From assembly GCF_028748065.1 (NCBI RefSeq), contig NZ_CP118166.1:1937501-2001500 (forward strand): DNA of 64,000 nt. The letters are read 5' to 3'. The translations under genes and the position numbers were made by a program. The notes beneath the pieces are model-generated. The model was not told where the DNA came from and ran no database searches. It worked only from the letters and a program-made list of their open reading frames with translations. This document shows positions 44,877-53,696 of this stretch, piece by piece. The stretch comes from Hyphococcus flavus. Lineage in GTDB: Bacteria > Pseudomonadota > Alphaproteobacteria > Caulobacterales > Parvularculaceae. The number at the start of each line of letters is the position of its first letter. Positions within the stretch are counted from its first letter, which is position 1.

Positions 44877-45761
44877 ATGGCTGATCTTAAAAACAAAACG
44901 CTATTTATCACGGGTGCGTCTCGGGGCATTGGTCTGGCGATTGCGTTACGGGCTGCAAAAGACGGCGCTAATGTTGCGATCGCGGCAAAATCGGCGGAAC
45001 CACACAAACATCTGCCAGGCACGATTTATACGGCTGCGGAAGAGATAGAGGCGGCTGGCGGCAAGGCGCTGCCGCTTGTCTGCGACATCCGATATGAGGA
45101 GCAGGTGCAGGCTGCCGTTGACGAGACAGTCAAAAAATTCGGCGGGATAGATATCTGCGTCAACAACGCCTCGGCGATTTCGTTGACCGGCACGGAAGCA
45201 ACAGAGATGAAGCGCTGGGATTTGATGCACTCCATCAACGCGCGCGGAACGTTTTTGACCTCCAAGACTTGTATTCCGCATCTTAAAAAATCCGATAATC
45301 CGCATGTTTTAATGTTGTCGCCGCCGCTTGACATGAGCCCGAAATGGTTCGCCGGGCACACCGCCTACACCATGGCGAAATACGGCATGTCTATGTGCGT
45401 TCTTGGCATGGCGGCGGAATTCAAAAACGCCGGCGTCGCGTTTAACGCGTTGTGGCCGCGCACGGCGATCGCCACGGCGGCGGTGAAGTTTGCGCTGGGC
45501 GGCGACGCCATGATGCAGGCGTCACGCAGTGTCGATATTCTTTCCGATGCGGCCCATATGATTTTCACAAAACCGGCGAAGGAGTTCAGCGGCAACTTTA
45601 TAATTGACGATACGTTTCTTTACGAGAATGGCGTTACGGACTTCGAAAAGTATCGTGTTGATGCGTCCAAAAAACTGGCGCCGGATTTCTTCGTGCCGGA
45701 TTCATCAACGCCGCCACCAGGCGTTGCGGAAACCCTGATGGAAGGTATGCTCGGCGGCTGA
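44877..45761 (+). CDS. short-chain dehydrogenase, HSDL2-like
   Basis: 294 residues. Rossmann start ITGASRGIGLAI, then NNASAI, and an active-site Tyr/Lys in YTMAKYG. The Lys-His-rich KSAEPHKHLPGTIYT and the C-terminal INPFPGVAE-like tail resemble hydroxysteroid-dehydrogenase-like protein 2; the substrate of HSDL2 is not well known, though lipid metabolism is likely. ATG 44877 is chosen over 44853 because AAGGAGG lies 5-6 bases upstream, a near-perfect ribosome binding site. Confidence 0.9.
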   Translation: MADLKNKTLFITGASRGIGLAIALRAAKDGANVAIAAKSAEPHKHLPGTIYTAAEEIEAAGGKALPLVCDIRYEEQVQAAVDETVKKFGGIDICVNNASAISLTGTEATEMKRWDLMHSINARGTFLTSKTCIPHLKKSDNPHVLMLSPPLDMSPKWFAGHTAYTMAKYGMSMCVLGMAAEFKNAGVAFNALWPRTAIATAAVKFALGGDAMMQASRSVDILSDAAHMIFTKPAKEFSGNFIIDDTFLYENGVTDFEKYRVDASKKLAPDFFVPDSSTPPPGVAETLMEGMLGG

Positions 45762-45764
45762 CCT

Positions 45765-46601
45765 GTGAAAGTTTCCTCGCTACATTATTACCCGGTCAAA
45801 GGTGTGCGCGGAGTAGCTTGCGAGCGAGCAGCATTCGATGAGCGCGGTCTTGTCAATGACCGCCGCTGGCTTGTGACAAGCGCAGAAGGGCAGTCGCTTA
45901 CGCAACGCGATCATCCGGTGCTTGCGCAAGTTGAAGCTAAAGTGACAAGCGATGGTCTTCGTCTGAGCTGCAATGGCGCCGAATGTGATGTTGCCCTTCC
46001 ACCACGAGCATCGCGGCGCCGGATTAAGGTGTGGCGCGACGAGGTTGATGCGATGGATGCAGGCGACAAGGCGTCGTCGTGGTTTTCAACTTTGTTGGAT
46101 CGTCCGGCCCGGCTTTATTTCATGGATGAAGAAGCGGAACGGATGACAACGGCGAAATGGTCGCCAGTATCGACGGTCAGCTTTGCCGATATGCACCCGT
46201 TCCTCATCGCAACAACTGAGTCGCTACAGGCATTGAACGATTCAATTATAGCCAATGGCGGCGAGGCGGTGGGAATGGAGCGATTCCGGCCCAACATCGT
46301 CATCGACGGCGCCGAAGCATGGGCGGATGATAGCTGGCTTGTCATCAAAATTGGCGATTACGTCTTTGACGTTATTATTCCGTGCGACCGGTGCGTGGTC
46401 ACGACGAAGGATCAAATGACTGGGGAATCGGCGGGCAAGGAACCGCTGCGCACGCTGGCTAAAATCCGAAAATCCGCCGACGCCAAGATAACGGGCGCGC
46501 TTTTTGGCTGGCGATGTTCGCCACGCGGGAGCGGGGAATTGAAAGTCGGTGACAAGATAGAGGTGCTTGAAAGACGCGCCGAGCCCTGGCCAATAGTATA
46601 A
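45765..46601 (+). CDS. MOSC-domain protein with MOSC N-terminal beta barrel
   Basis: 278 residues: a MOSC_N domain (~1-115; HYYPVKGVRG, RRWLV) and a MOSC domain (~125-270; RFRPNIVIDG, and IIPCDRCVVTTKDQ with the Cys region expected to hold molybdenum cofactor). Family members (YcbX, mARC) reduce N-hydroxylated compounds using molybdopterin. Starts at GTG, 3 bases after the SDR stop, so the two genes are co-translated. Confidence 0.92.
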   Translation: MKVSSLHYYPVKGVRGVACERAAFDERGLVNDRRWLVTSAEGQSLTQRDHPVLAQVEAKVTSDGLRLSCNGAECDVALPPRASRRRIKVWRDEVDAMDAGDKASSWFSTLLDRPARLYFMDEEAERMTTAKWSPVSTVSFADMHPFLIATTESLQALNDSIIANGGEAVGMERFRPNIVIDGAEAWADDSWLVIKIGDYVFDVIIPCDRCVVTTKDQMTGESAGKEPLRTLAKIRKSADAKITGALFGWRCSPRGSGELKVGDKIEVLERRAEPWPIV

Positions 46602-46603
46602 TC

Positions 46604-46831
46604 CTAATGGTGATGAGGTTCCGTATTCACCTTGCCGCATTTCCCGCATTTGATGACAACGCCATGAGCGTCATGATGGGCGACACTTACTAACAGCTTG
46701 GTTTTGCAGCAACCGCAACGATAAGTCTCGTCCCCGCCGCCTTCGCGTAAGGGCGTACCGGCCGTGTGCTGTTCAATGTTTACATCCTTGGCGCGTTCCG
46801 GATCGATCACGATCATGTCGAATTGCGGCAT
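46604..46831 (-). CDS. small zinc-ribbon protein with His-rich tail
   Basis: 75 residues. Two cysteine knuckles, YRCGCCKTKL and IKCGKCGK, form a probable zinc ribbon; the tail ends in HHH. ATG 46831 is chosen (AGGAG 7 bases upstream) over a longer frame beginning at 46873. It may be the last gene of the ArsR-AHSA1-YCII-GST operon (65 bases after GST). No known function. Confidence 0.65.
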   Translation of the reverse strand: MPQFDMIVIDPERAKDVNIEQHTAGTPLREGGGDETYRCGCCKTKLLVSVAHHDAHGVVIKCGKCGKVNTEPHHH

Positions 46832-46896
46832 CGGGGCTCTCCTGCAGCAGAATTTTCTGACAGAAGAGCCCAAACCGCAAACGGGTGCAACTGCGG

Positions 46897-47535
46897 TTAT
46901 GCCGCTTCTCTGAAATCGCCGAGCTGACCATCCATGGCGCGCTTAAAAGCCGGTCGCGATGTGCAGCGATCAATATAGGCTGAGAGGTTTTGATGTGTCT
47001 CAGCGATCTCCGGCAGGATGCGTAAAACCGACGACATCATCAGGTCGCCGGCGGTGAAGGCGTCGCCGTCCAGAAAAGGTTTGTAGTCGAGGTTACCGGA
47101 CAGCGCGCTGAGCCGTTTGTGCATAAACTCAACAGCGCTCGGACGCCGAAGCTTGGCCCATTCCTGATCAGCATAAAAAAGATCAATCAATGCTACATTC
47201 ATAACGAACGGCTCAATTGAGTTGACTGCGGCGACAAGCCATTGCTGGGCTTTTGCCCGCGCGTCCTTATATTTGGGCAACAGGTATTCGCAACGCTCGC
47301 CTATATGCAATACGATCGCGCCGCTTTCGAACAAGACTAGGCCGTCTTCCTCAAAAATCGGCACCTGTCCGAATGGTTGCAGCGCGCGGTACTCAGGACT
47401 GTCCTGTTCGCCCTGTTCAAGAAGGCGTGTTTTATAGGGTAGTCCTGCTTCTTCCAAGGCCCAACGTACGCGCAGGTCGCGCACCTGGCCTTTAGCGAAA
47501 TCCGGTACGGAAGCAAAAGCGGATACTGTTATCAT
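46897..47535 (-). CDS. glutathione S-transferase
   Basis: 212 residues: a thioredoxin-like N-terminal domain (~1-78; GQVRDLRVRWALEE, cis-Pro in FGQVPIFEEDG, FESGAIVLHI) and an all-helical C-terminal domain with FTAGDLMMSSVL. It conjugates or reduces with glutathione; substrate not evident. ATG 47535 has GGAG 8 bases upstream; the longer frame to 47586 was rejected. Downstream of the YCII gene by 26 bases in a stress-type operon. Confidence 0.92.
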   Translation of the reverse strand: MITVSAFASVPDFAKGQVRDLRVRWALEEAGLPYKTRLLEQGEQDSPEYRALQPFGQVPIFEEDGLVLFESGAIVLHIGERCEYLLPKYKDARAKAQQWLVAAVNSIEPFVMNVALIDLFYADQEWAKLRRPSAVEFMHKRLSALSGNLDYKPFLDGDAFTAGDLMMSSVLRILPEIAETHQNLSAYIDRCTSRPAFKRAMDGQLGDFREAA

Positions 47536-47561
47536 TTGGGTTTCTCCTTTTCTTGTTTTGT

Positions 47562-47912
47562 TTACATGCCAGGGATAGGCAGGCATTCCATGATCTCGAC
47601 GGCGTCGCCGGGGAAAATCGTAAAATGTGGATGGTTTTCGAACATCTTTGCTGCTTCGTCATGGGATGCCGCTTCAATGACGATGTAGCCCGAAAGGTTG
47701 TTTTTGATATCTGTTATACCATCCGTGCTGGCGCGTTTGGTTTTGCCTAGCGGACCGCCCTCGACAACAGTGGCGCTTGCATGTGTTGCGCCCCAGTCCA
47801 TCCATGCTTTCATTCCTTTTTCTTCACGCTTTTTGCGTTCGGCCTCGTCCATGGTTTTCCATTTTTCAAACGATGCCGGTGTGCCGGTATAAACCGCGAG
47901 AAATTGTTTCAT
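47562..47912 (-). CDS. YCII-related (YciI-like) small protein
   Basis: 116 residues. The pattern MKQFLAVYTG, a central GGPLGKTK block, and GYIVIEAASHDEAAKMFENHPHF fit the YCII/DGPF dimeric alpha-beta barrel family, often encoded beside ArsR and AHSA1 genes. No enzymatic activity is established for this type. Good ribosome binding site (AAAAGGAGTAAAAG). Confidence 0.82.
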   Translation of the reverse strand: MKQFLAVYTGTPASFEKWKTMDEAERKKREEKGMKAWMDWGATHASATVVEGGPLGKTKRASTDGITDIKNNLSGYIVIEAASHDEAAKMFENHPHFTIFPGDAVEIMECLPIPGM

Positions 47913-47915
47913 CTT

Positions 47916-48386
47916 TTACTCCTTTTCTACTTTCACAAATTGCATGAGATATGCGTGCTCCTTCTCAAATGCGCTTGACCAGCCGCCAAATTGAGAATCG
48001 CGCCGGTCGGCGTTGAGGATGCCTGCTTGATGAAATATCTGCTCGGTTTTGCCGCCAGTTTCACGGAACAGAATTGTTACCGTTGTTTCAACGCCGTCGG
48101 ATGGACCGCCGCTATCCCATATGAAAGTGAAGACGAGACGCGAGTAGCGTTCAATTTCTTTGTAAACACCGCCGAACCAGTTTTCTCCGTGTTCGTCGGA
48201 GCGGATCATGGCGCGGTAAGCGCCGCCAACCCGGAAATCCATTTCAACGACTGGACAGTCAAAGGTCTCAGGGCCCATCCAGTTTTTAAAGTGTTCGGGA
48301 TCGGACCACATGGAAAAGACGAGCGAGGCTGGCGCGTCAAAAGTGCGGGTTATCAACAGTTCATTGTCGGCGAGTTGTGCGCTCAT
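47916..48386 (-). CDS. SRPBCC/AHSA1-domain protein
   Basis: 156 residues, single START-like fold: LITRTFDAPASLVFSMWSDPEHF at the N-terminus, GGAYRAMI, and FGGVYKEIE are typical of AHSA1 proteins encoded with ArsR regulators. Its start overlaps the ArsR stop by one base, indicating translational coupling. A small hydrophobic ligand is likely, but not identifiable. Confidence 0.9.
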   Translation of the reverse strand: MSAQLADNELLITRTFDAPASLVFSMWSDPEHFKNWMGPETFDCPVVEMDFRVGGAYRAMIRSDEHGENWFGGVYKEIERYSRLVFTFIWDSGGPSDGVETTVTILFRETGGKTEQIFHQAGILNADRRDSQFGGWSSAFEKEHAYLMQFVKVEKE

Positions 48387-48727
48387 CAGGATTTTCCCTT
48401 CTTCTTTTTCTGTTTTTGGATTCGCGCGAGATAGGCGCCCATCTTGTCGAAGCGCTGATCCCAGAAGTGGCGGTAAAATTCGAGCCAGTCATCAATGCCT
48501 TTCAGCGCCTGCGGTTCGAGTTTGCAGGGGCGCCATTGGGCATCGCGCCCACGCGAGATGAGGCCAGCGTTTTCGAGCACTTTCAGATGTCGCGAGATGG
48601 CGGGAAGGCTGATGTCAAATGGTTCAGCAATCTCATTTACTGTCGCCTCATTCTCGGCAAGGCGCGCGATAATCGCCCGGCGGGTCGGGTCGGCGAGGGC
48701 GGAAAAAGCGGCGCTGAGATGATCCAT
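48386..48727 (-). CDS. ArsR-family transcriptional regulator
   Basis: 113 residues with a winged HTH (ALADPTRRAIIARL, EPFDISLPAISRHLKVLENAG) and a Lys-rich end. No Cys pair for metal sensing in the alpha-3 helix, so it belongs to the metal-independent ArsR-AHSA1 branch. It heads the leftward operon ArsR-AHSA1-YCII-GST. A 32-bp palindrome ends 3 bases upstream of the start codon, so it very likely represses itself. Confidence 0.92.
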   Translation of the reverse strand: MDHLSAAFSALADPTRRAIIARLAENEATVNEIAEPFDISLPAISRHLKVLENAGLISRGRDAQWRPCKLEPQALKGIDDWLEFYRHFWDQRFDKMGAYLARIQKQKKKKGKS

Positions 48728-48729
48728 AC

Positions 48730-48787
48730 TTAACCAAATCGTTAATTAATGATTTGGTTAAATAAAAGACCAGCTAAAGAAAGTCAA
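48730..48787 (-). promoter_or_regulatory. ArsR operator palindrome overlapping its promoter
   Basis: TTAACCAAATC (48730-48740) and GATTTGGTTAA (48751-48761) are perfect 11-bp arms. The ten bases between contain the palindrome TTAATTAA, so the whole 32 bp is symmetric except one pair. On the minus strand, TTGACT (48787-48782), 17 bases and TATTTA (48764-48759) form a plausible promoter whose -10 and start overlap the palindrome. A bound dimer would block RNA polymerase. Confidence 0.75.
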
Positions 48788-48843
48788 CCGGGTCTGGTAA
48801 AAGAGCTTAGGGACTTTTCAGCGGTTTCAATGAGGCCAGTGAA

Positions 48844-49593
48844 TTATTCGGCTGCTGGTCTCGAAAATTGTGACGCATCGATGTTATCTACGTTGAGCGT
48901 TCTTGCTGTCACTGTCGTGGTTTGCATCAGCTCGCCGTTTTCAAGATTGCGCGTCTCGGATTTTGATCTAAATAGCACGCCATCGATTTCTTCATATGAC
49001 AGTATGAACGACTCTTGGCGGACCTCCGTCGAATCGAGGTCAGGATGCAGCGCGCTTGTCTCTACGCTGCTGGCTTGCAGGAACGTGTCTTTGTCAAAGA
49101 ATAGATGCTCTGAAAAACCGTCCGGCGCAGTTCTTTCAACTTCCCAAAAGGCCGATCCGTTACGCTCGGCAGATCCGACAAGCTCAAGCTTGTAACCAAG
49201 GCCTGGCAATTCGTGCAGACCGTAAAGGTTGCCGATGACGCCGCGTTTCAAGGCGGCGTCACCTCCCGGCGACAGGTCCGCGACTTCACCATCATTGAAC
49301 ATTTGCCAACCGCCATCAGGGCCCAGCGCTTCGGTAAATACGCGGTTGCCTTCCGCAAAAACATCGATGCGCATGAAACCTTCGCGGGTCGCCCTGTAAT
49401 GACCCGTCACGGTGAAAGACGGCTCCACAATCAAAAGCTCTATATCCACATTGCGAATGCTTTCGATTGCTTCCTTGCCGCCGCGGGCTTCTGCATTCCT
49501 GTCGATCAACGTTTCAAGCGTTATTTCAGATGCTGGAGAGCAGGCGGTAAAAATGATTGAAATCAAAATACTAAAGGCGATACGAACGTGCAT
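48844..49593 (-). CDS. lipoprotein with outer-membrane-lipoprotein-sorting-like fold
   Basis: 249 residues: a lipoprotein signal (lipobox FTAC at Cys18), then ITLETLIDRNAEARGGKEAIESI, the start typical of LolA/LolB-like beta proteins that carry hydrophobic ligands. It has repeated short strands (GHYRATREGFMRIDVF, YEEIDGVLFRSK). The exact role is unknown; it could bind or deliver lipids at the outer membrane. Separated from the ArsR gene by 116 bases. Confidence 0.7.
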   Translation of the reverse strand: MHVRIAFSILISIIFTACSPASEITLETLIDRNAEARGGKEAIESIRNVDIELLIVEPSFTVTGHYRATREGFMRIDVFAEGNRVFTEALGPDGGWQMFNDGEVADLSPGGDAALKRGVIGNLYGLHELPGLGYKLELVGSAERNGSAFWEVERTAPDGFSEHLFFDKDTFLQASSVETSALHPDLDSTEVRQESFILSYEEIDGVLFRSKSETRNLENGELMQTTTVTARTLNVDNIDASQFSRPAAE

Positions 49594-49611
49594 CTAAGGG
49601 AACCCCCATTT

Positions 49612-49631
49612 AATGTTACATATGTAGCATT
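49612..49631. promoter_or_regulatory. 20-bp near-perfect palindrome in the divergent region
   Basis: AATG, one base, TACATATGTA, one base, CATT: symmetric except one mismatched pair. It lies 18 bases upstream of the lipoprotein start and 70 upstream of the divergent deacetylase gene. This looks like a repressor or activator site controlling one or both; no cognate regulator is adjacent. Confidence 0.5.
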
Positions 49632-49701
49632 TCACATTTTGGTTTGATCTGCAAACACAGTTTGCCCAGTTTGCGACACTCTACTCTGGAGACACGGTGA
49701 G

Positions 49702-50631
49702 ATGACAACGCTCCTCTATTCCCACCCGGTATTCGGTCGTCATGAAGTGCCGCCGGGGCATGTCGAACGGCCTGACAGATATGTGGCGGCGGAGAAGTCC
49801 CTGCAGTCGGAAGACTTTGCCGAACTGATCAGGCGCACGCCTCCGCTGGCGACGAAAGAGCATATCGATCGCGTGCACCCGGACCGCTACCGTCAAGCCG
49901 TTGAAGAGAGCGCTCCGTCGGAAGGGCTTGTTCAGTTCGATGCTGACACATTTATGGGCCCGTCATCGCTTGACGCCACATTAAGGGCTGCCGGCGGCGC
50001 CTGCGATGCAATTGATGCGATCTACGCCGGTGACGCAACGAATGCATTCATCGCCGCCCGCCCGCCGGGCCATCATGCGGAACCTGAACGCGCCATGGGG
50101 TTTTGCATTTTCAACGCGGCGGCGATTGCGGCCCAACATGCGCGCGCAGCGCACGGCGCAAGAAGAGTCGCGGTTGTTGATTTCGACGTGCATCATGGCA
50201 ACGGCACTGAGGCAGCGTTCTGGCATGACGAGAATGCATTTTACGCGTCGTCCCATGAATGGCCGCAATATCCGGGCACGGGCCGGAAAAGCGATCGCGG
50301 CGCCTTCGATAATATCGCCAATGCACCGCTAGCAACCGGCGATGACGGAGAAGCTTTCCGCAAGGCATGGGGCGAAGAATTGCTGCCGGCGCTCTCTGAC
50401 TTTTCACCGGACTGCATTATTATATCCGCTGGCTTTGACGCCCATGCTGCAGACCCGCTTGGCGGGCTTAAACTGACTGAAGAAGACTTTTCCTGGATCA
50501 CTGCTGAGATTGCAGCCGTCGCCCAGGACAAATCAGGCGGGCGGCTGGTGTCGCTGATGGAGGGCGGGTATGATCTCGCCGCTCTTGGGCGTTCCGTCGC
50601 GGCCCACGTAAAGACCTTGATGCAGGCCTGA
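49702..50631 (+). CDS. histone-deacetylase-family amidohydrolase
   Basis: 309 residues, bacterial class II-type. Active-site motifs are complete: RPPGHHAEPERAMGFC with the His pair, VVDFDVHHGNGT holding the zinc Asp/His, SSHEWPQYPGTG, and ISAGFDAHAADPLGG with the second Asp. Bacterial members deacetylate acetylated amines or acetoin-type substrates (AcuC/AphA). Good ribosome binding site (GGAGACACGGTGAG). It is followed 41 bases later by the phosphatase gene. Confidence 0.93.
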   Translation: MTTLLYSHPVFGRHEVPPGHVERPDRYVAAEKSLQSEDFAELIRRTPPLATKEHIDRVHPDRYRQAVEESAPSEGLVQFDADTFMGPSSLDATLRAAGGACDAIDAIYAGDATNAFIAARPPGHHAEPERAMGFCIFNAAAIAAQHARAAHGARRVAVVDFDVHHGNGTEAAFWHDENAFYASSHEWPQYPGTGRKSDRGAFDNIANAPLATGDDGEAFRKAWGEELLPALSDFSPDCIIISAGFDAHAADPLGGLKLTEEDFSWITAEIAAVAQDKSGGRLVSLMEGGYDLAALGRSVAAHVKTLMQA

Positions 50632-50672
50632 GAACCAAGCCATAAGTCTTGCTGGGAGCATTCCGAAAGAAC

Positions 50673-51287
50673 ATGAGCGGCCGCATAATTACCGTACGCC
50701 ACGGGCGTCCTGACCTCTCGCGCGAAGTGAATGTTTCCGCGCGAGAATATGGCGACTGGTGGGCGCGATATGATGCGAGCGGCCTTGCACCGGATGAGCA
50801 TCCGCCGGGGCCCTTGACCGAACTGGCAAGCAGTGCGGAGACAGTGTTGTCGTCGACCTTGCCACGCGCCATTGAAACGGCGCGCAAGGCAACCGGCGGT
50901 AAACGTAATGTTCCAGCCGATCCGATGTTCGTTGAAGCGCCGTTACCGCCGCCGCCGTTCCCAGATTTCATCAAACTACGACCGGGCCAGTGGGGAGTGG
51001 TCTCTCGTATCTTCTGGATTTTCGGGTATGCGCCGAGCGGTGTTGAAAATCATCTCGAAACCTGGAAACGGGTCGGGAAAATTGCTGACCGTCTGGAAAG
51101 CTATGCACAAGATGGCGATATTGTTCTATGCGCCCATGGCTATCTCAATTGGATGATCAACAGGAGTCTGAAACGGCGCGGTTGGCCTTGTGTAGAAAAT
51201 GAGGGCGGCAACAAATACTGGTCGTGGCGCATTCACGAACCGGCAGCGGCAAATCGCAAATTAGAAGCTACCGCTGCTGCAGAATAA
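50673..51287 (+). CDS. histidine phosphatase (PGAM) family protein
   Basis: 204 residues. N-terminal phospho-acceptor RHG motif (TVRHGRPDLS), SSTLPRAIETARKA with the second phosphate Arg, and a late catalytic His in VLCAHGYLNW. The RHG-R-H pattern is complete, so it is probably an active phosphomonoesterase; the substrate is unknown. ATG 50673 preferred over an in-frame TTG at 50649. Confidence 0.88.
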   Translation: MSGRIITVRHGRPDLSREVNVSAREYGDWWARYDASGLAPDEHPPGPLTELASSAETVLSSTLPRAIETARKATGGKRNVPADPMFVEAPLPPPPFPDFIKLRPGQWGVVSRIFWIFGYAPSGVENHLETWKRVGKIADRLESYAQDGDIVLCAHGYLNWMINRSLKRRGWPCVENEGGNKYWSWRIHEPAAANRKLEATAAAE

Positions 51288-51288
51288 T

Positions 51289-52017
51289 TCAAATCCCCAG
51301 CCATTTCCTGACCTGCTCCACCCGTGACCGGCCAATCGGCAAGGCTCTGCCGTCTTGCAGCAATAGCTGGTAGCGGCTTCCTGAAAGAGAGAGGAATTCT
51401 TTGACATATGTTCTATTGACGATGTGGGATTTGTGGATGCGGTAAAAATCTGAGCCGAGCAACTTGTCCAGTTCCTGCATCGTCTTCCTGTTGAGCAGTA
51501 CGCGTCCATCATCAAGTTCGATTTCAACGAAATCATCCGCGCCATGTAGCGCAACAACGGAGTTAAGGTCAGCAAACGATACGCCTGATCCCGCTTTTCC
51601 CTGCATGCCGCCGAGATATTCTAAGGGCGGAGCAAGCGGGTTACGGCCGTTGAGAGCGCGTTCCACAGCTTGAAATATCCGTTCCTGCGTAAACGGCTTC
51701 GCTACAAAATCGACAACGCCATGAGAAAAAGCTTCGACCGCGCGGGATTGATCGGCGGAAACGACAATCGTTCTCGCCGGAGACTGCGCATCGACGCCGA
51801 ATACATCGAACCCGTCTGCGCCAAACAGGTTCAAATCCAAAAACATCAGAGCGTGTTCGGAAAGTTGTGAGGCAAGCGGAATGGCTTCGTTCAAGTTTCG
51901 CGCAAATTCAGATTGTCCAAATTGATCGCCAAGAGCGGATTTGGCGAATCGTTCCAGACGCTGAGCGGCGAGCGGCTCATCCTCGACAACCAATATGTCA
52001 ATTAGCTGTCTTGCCAT
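51289..52017 (-). CDS. LytTR-family response regulator (second pair)
   Basis: 242 residues: a receiver domain (LVVEDEPLAAQ, phospho-Asp in MFLDLNLFG, Lys in FVAKPFT) and a LytTR DNA-binding domain (~140-240; FVEIELDDGRVLLNRKT, FYRIHKSHIVN). ATG 52017 overlaps the kinase gene by 16 bases; the longer frame from 52068 is rejected. It has the same architecture as the pair at 13.6-15.5 kb but clearly different sequence. Confidence 0.92.
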   Translation of the reverse strand: MARQLIDILVVEDEPLAAQRLERFAKSALGDQFGQSEFARNLNEAIPLASQLSEHALMFLDLNLFGADGFDVFGVDAQSPARTIVVSADQSRAVEAFSHGVVDFVAKPFTQERIFQAVERALNGRNPLAPPLEYLGGMQGKAGSGVSFADLNSVVALHGADDFVEIELDDGRVLLNRKTMQELDKLLGSDFYRIHKSHIVNRTYVKEFLSLSGSRYQLLLQDGRALPIGRSRVEQVRKWLGI

Positions 52018-53696
52018 GAGGTTTCCGTCTTCCAATGCGCGCCGTCGCGCGCCGAATGCATCTCCCAACGGTCAGCGAAGGCCTCGGTCAGGCGCGCTTT
52101 GACATAAGCCAGCCCGGCGCCGGTATGGCTGCAACTTGCCGCCGTTTCCGCGATGGGCGTTAAACATTGAACGCATACCCTATGCTGATCCCGGTTAGTG
52201 TGGATCTCAAAAACCGCGCCCGAACGATACTCATTATGGGTAAAAGCGTTCTCAATCAGCGTCAGGATGATTGCCGGTGGACAAGTGAGGTCTTTCGTAT
52301 GACCACTTGTAAGCAAAGAGAAGTTTGCATCGGCGCGCAAGGACATCACTTTCAGGTGGTGACGGCACAACGCTAATTCTTCTTCCAAAGGTATGAGTGC
52401 TTTTTCGCTATGATCATAGAGCAGCCGCATTTCCTGACTGAGGGCGTCAATCATAGCAACGCCTGTCTTGGGGTCTTGCTCGATCCACTCGGCCAGGGCC
52501 GTAAGCGTGTTCATCATGAAGTGCGGTTGAATTTGTTTTCGAAGCAGTTCGTGACGCAAGCGAATTGCCTGAAGGGCGGCTTCTTCTTTCTTTATGCGTT
52601 CATGCGTCAGGTTTCTGATTTGTAGAATGAAGAGCGCAAAGACCAACGCCGCCATCATCAGGTAGTAATTGACGTCAAGGAAGTTCCAGGGATCGGCAAG
52701 AAAGACAACAAAGAAGAAAACAATAGCAAGTCCTGTGATTACGGCGCCCTTTCGTTGACTGCGCGCGCCGATGGCTGATGCAATCAACGCCGCCAAAGCA
52801 AACGACAAGATGACAAAGACTGTTTTGCTGTCGTAGCCAGGCAAAAAAACTGAAACTAATGCGAGCCCAGCACCGATGCCGAACACCAAACGCAGGTTTT
52901 TTGGTGCAAATAAATGTGCGGCAAAAACAGACAAAGCGGCGCCAGCGATCAGTGCAAAACCGAGCACGAGCCATAAACGCAGCATATGCAATGGATAATC
53001 ATAGAGATGAAATGCCCGCCAGGCTTCGGCGCTGAGCTGACCAATAATGGCAAGCGCGAGAATGCTGAGCGAAAGGGAAGCGTAGTCACGTCTGTTCAAC
53101 GTAAAAAGACCAAGAAAATAAAAAGCGCCAAGGCCGATAGCGCCGCCGGCGAAGATCGCCGGCAAATATGCTTGCTTTATTAGCGCGTTGGGTTGCTGAT
53201 ATGCAGTGATGAACATGGCGTGAAACGGGGCCATAACGCGTGACGGTAGGTGATGGCTCGAAATCCTTACAGCGATAACATTCTCGCCCGGTTCGATTAA
53301 TCGCTCAGGGATAAAGTAAACCGCATCAACCGCACCTGCCGTTTCTTCGGCTTTCGTTGGTCCGGGACTGCCGGTGGCGCCGATTTTTTCGCCATTGAAA
53401 TAGACCTCCCGTGATGCGAGCGCAAAAAGGAACAGACCGAGCGGATGCGTTTCATTCAATTGCATGAGGTCGCGCCCGTCCACCCGAGCGCGAAACCACA
53501 TGACTTTTCCTTGCGGATCAAAACGGTCCAGTGAAACTTCTTCCCAGTTCGAGTCGTCAAAGCCGGGATCAGCGAAGATAGAAGTATCGGTTTCACTAAC
53601 GAGGCTGCTCGTGAAAACATGAAACGTTTTCGCCTGCGTTTCGCTAACGCCCACAAGACAAAAAAACGAGACTATGAACGCACGCAGCCAGGTCAT
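52002..53696 (-). CDS. LytS-type histidine kinase with extracellular 7TMR-like sensor
   Basis: 564 residues: a signal peptide (~1-22), a periplasmic beta-rich domain (~25-170; DSNWEEVSLD..GKVMWFRARVD) of the galactose-binding/7TMR-DISM kind, about seven membrane helices (~180-380), and a His_kinase domain with phospho-acceptor QIQPHFMMNTL, N box ILTLIENAFTHNE and G box TGAGLAYVKARL. It likely senses a soluble ligand, carbohydrate being typical for the family. Overlaps its partner regulator, so both are co-expressed. Confidence 0.88.
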   Translation of the reverse strand: MTWLRAFIVSFFCLVGVSETQAKTFHVFTSSLVSETDTSIFADPGFDDSNWEEVSLDRFDPQGKVMWFRARVDGRDLMQLNETHPLGLFLFALASREVYFNGEKIGATGSPGPTKAEETAGAVDAVYFIPERLIEPGENVIAVRISSHHLPSRVMAPFHAMFITAYQQPNALIKQAYLPAIFAGGAIGLGAFYFLGLFTLNRRDYASLSLSILALAIIGQLSAEAWRAFHLYDYPLHMLRLWLVLGFALIAGAALSVFAAHLFAPKNLRLVFGIGAGLALVSVFLPGYDSKTVFVILSFALAALIASAIGARSQRKGAVITGLAIVFFFVVFLADPWNFLDVNYYLMMAALVFALFILQIRNLTHERIKKEEAALQAIRLRHELLRKQIQPHFMMNTLTALAEWIEQDPKTGVAMIDALSQEMRLLYDHSEKALIPLEEELALCRHHLKVMSLRADANFSLLTSGHTKDLTCPPAIILTLIENAFTHNEYRSGAVFEIHTNRDQHRVCVQCLTPIAETAASCSHTGAGLAYVKARLTEAFADRWEMHSARDGAHWKTETSWQDS

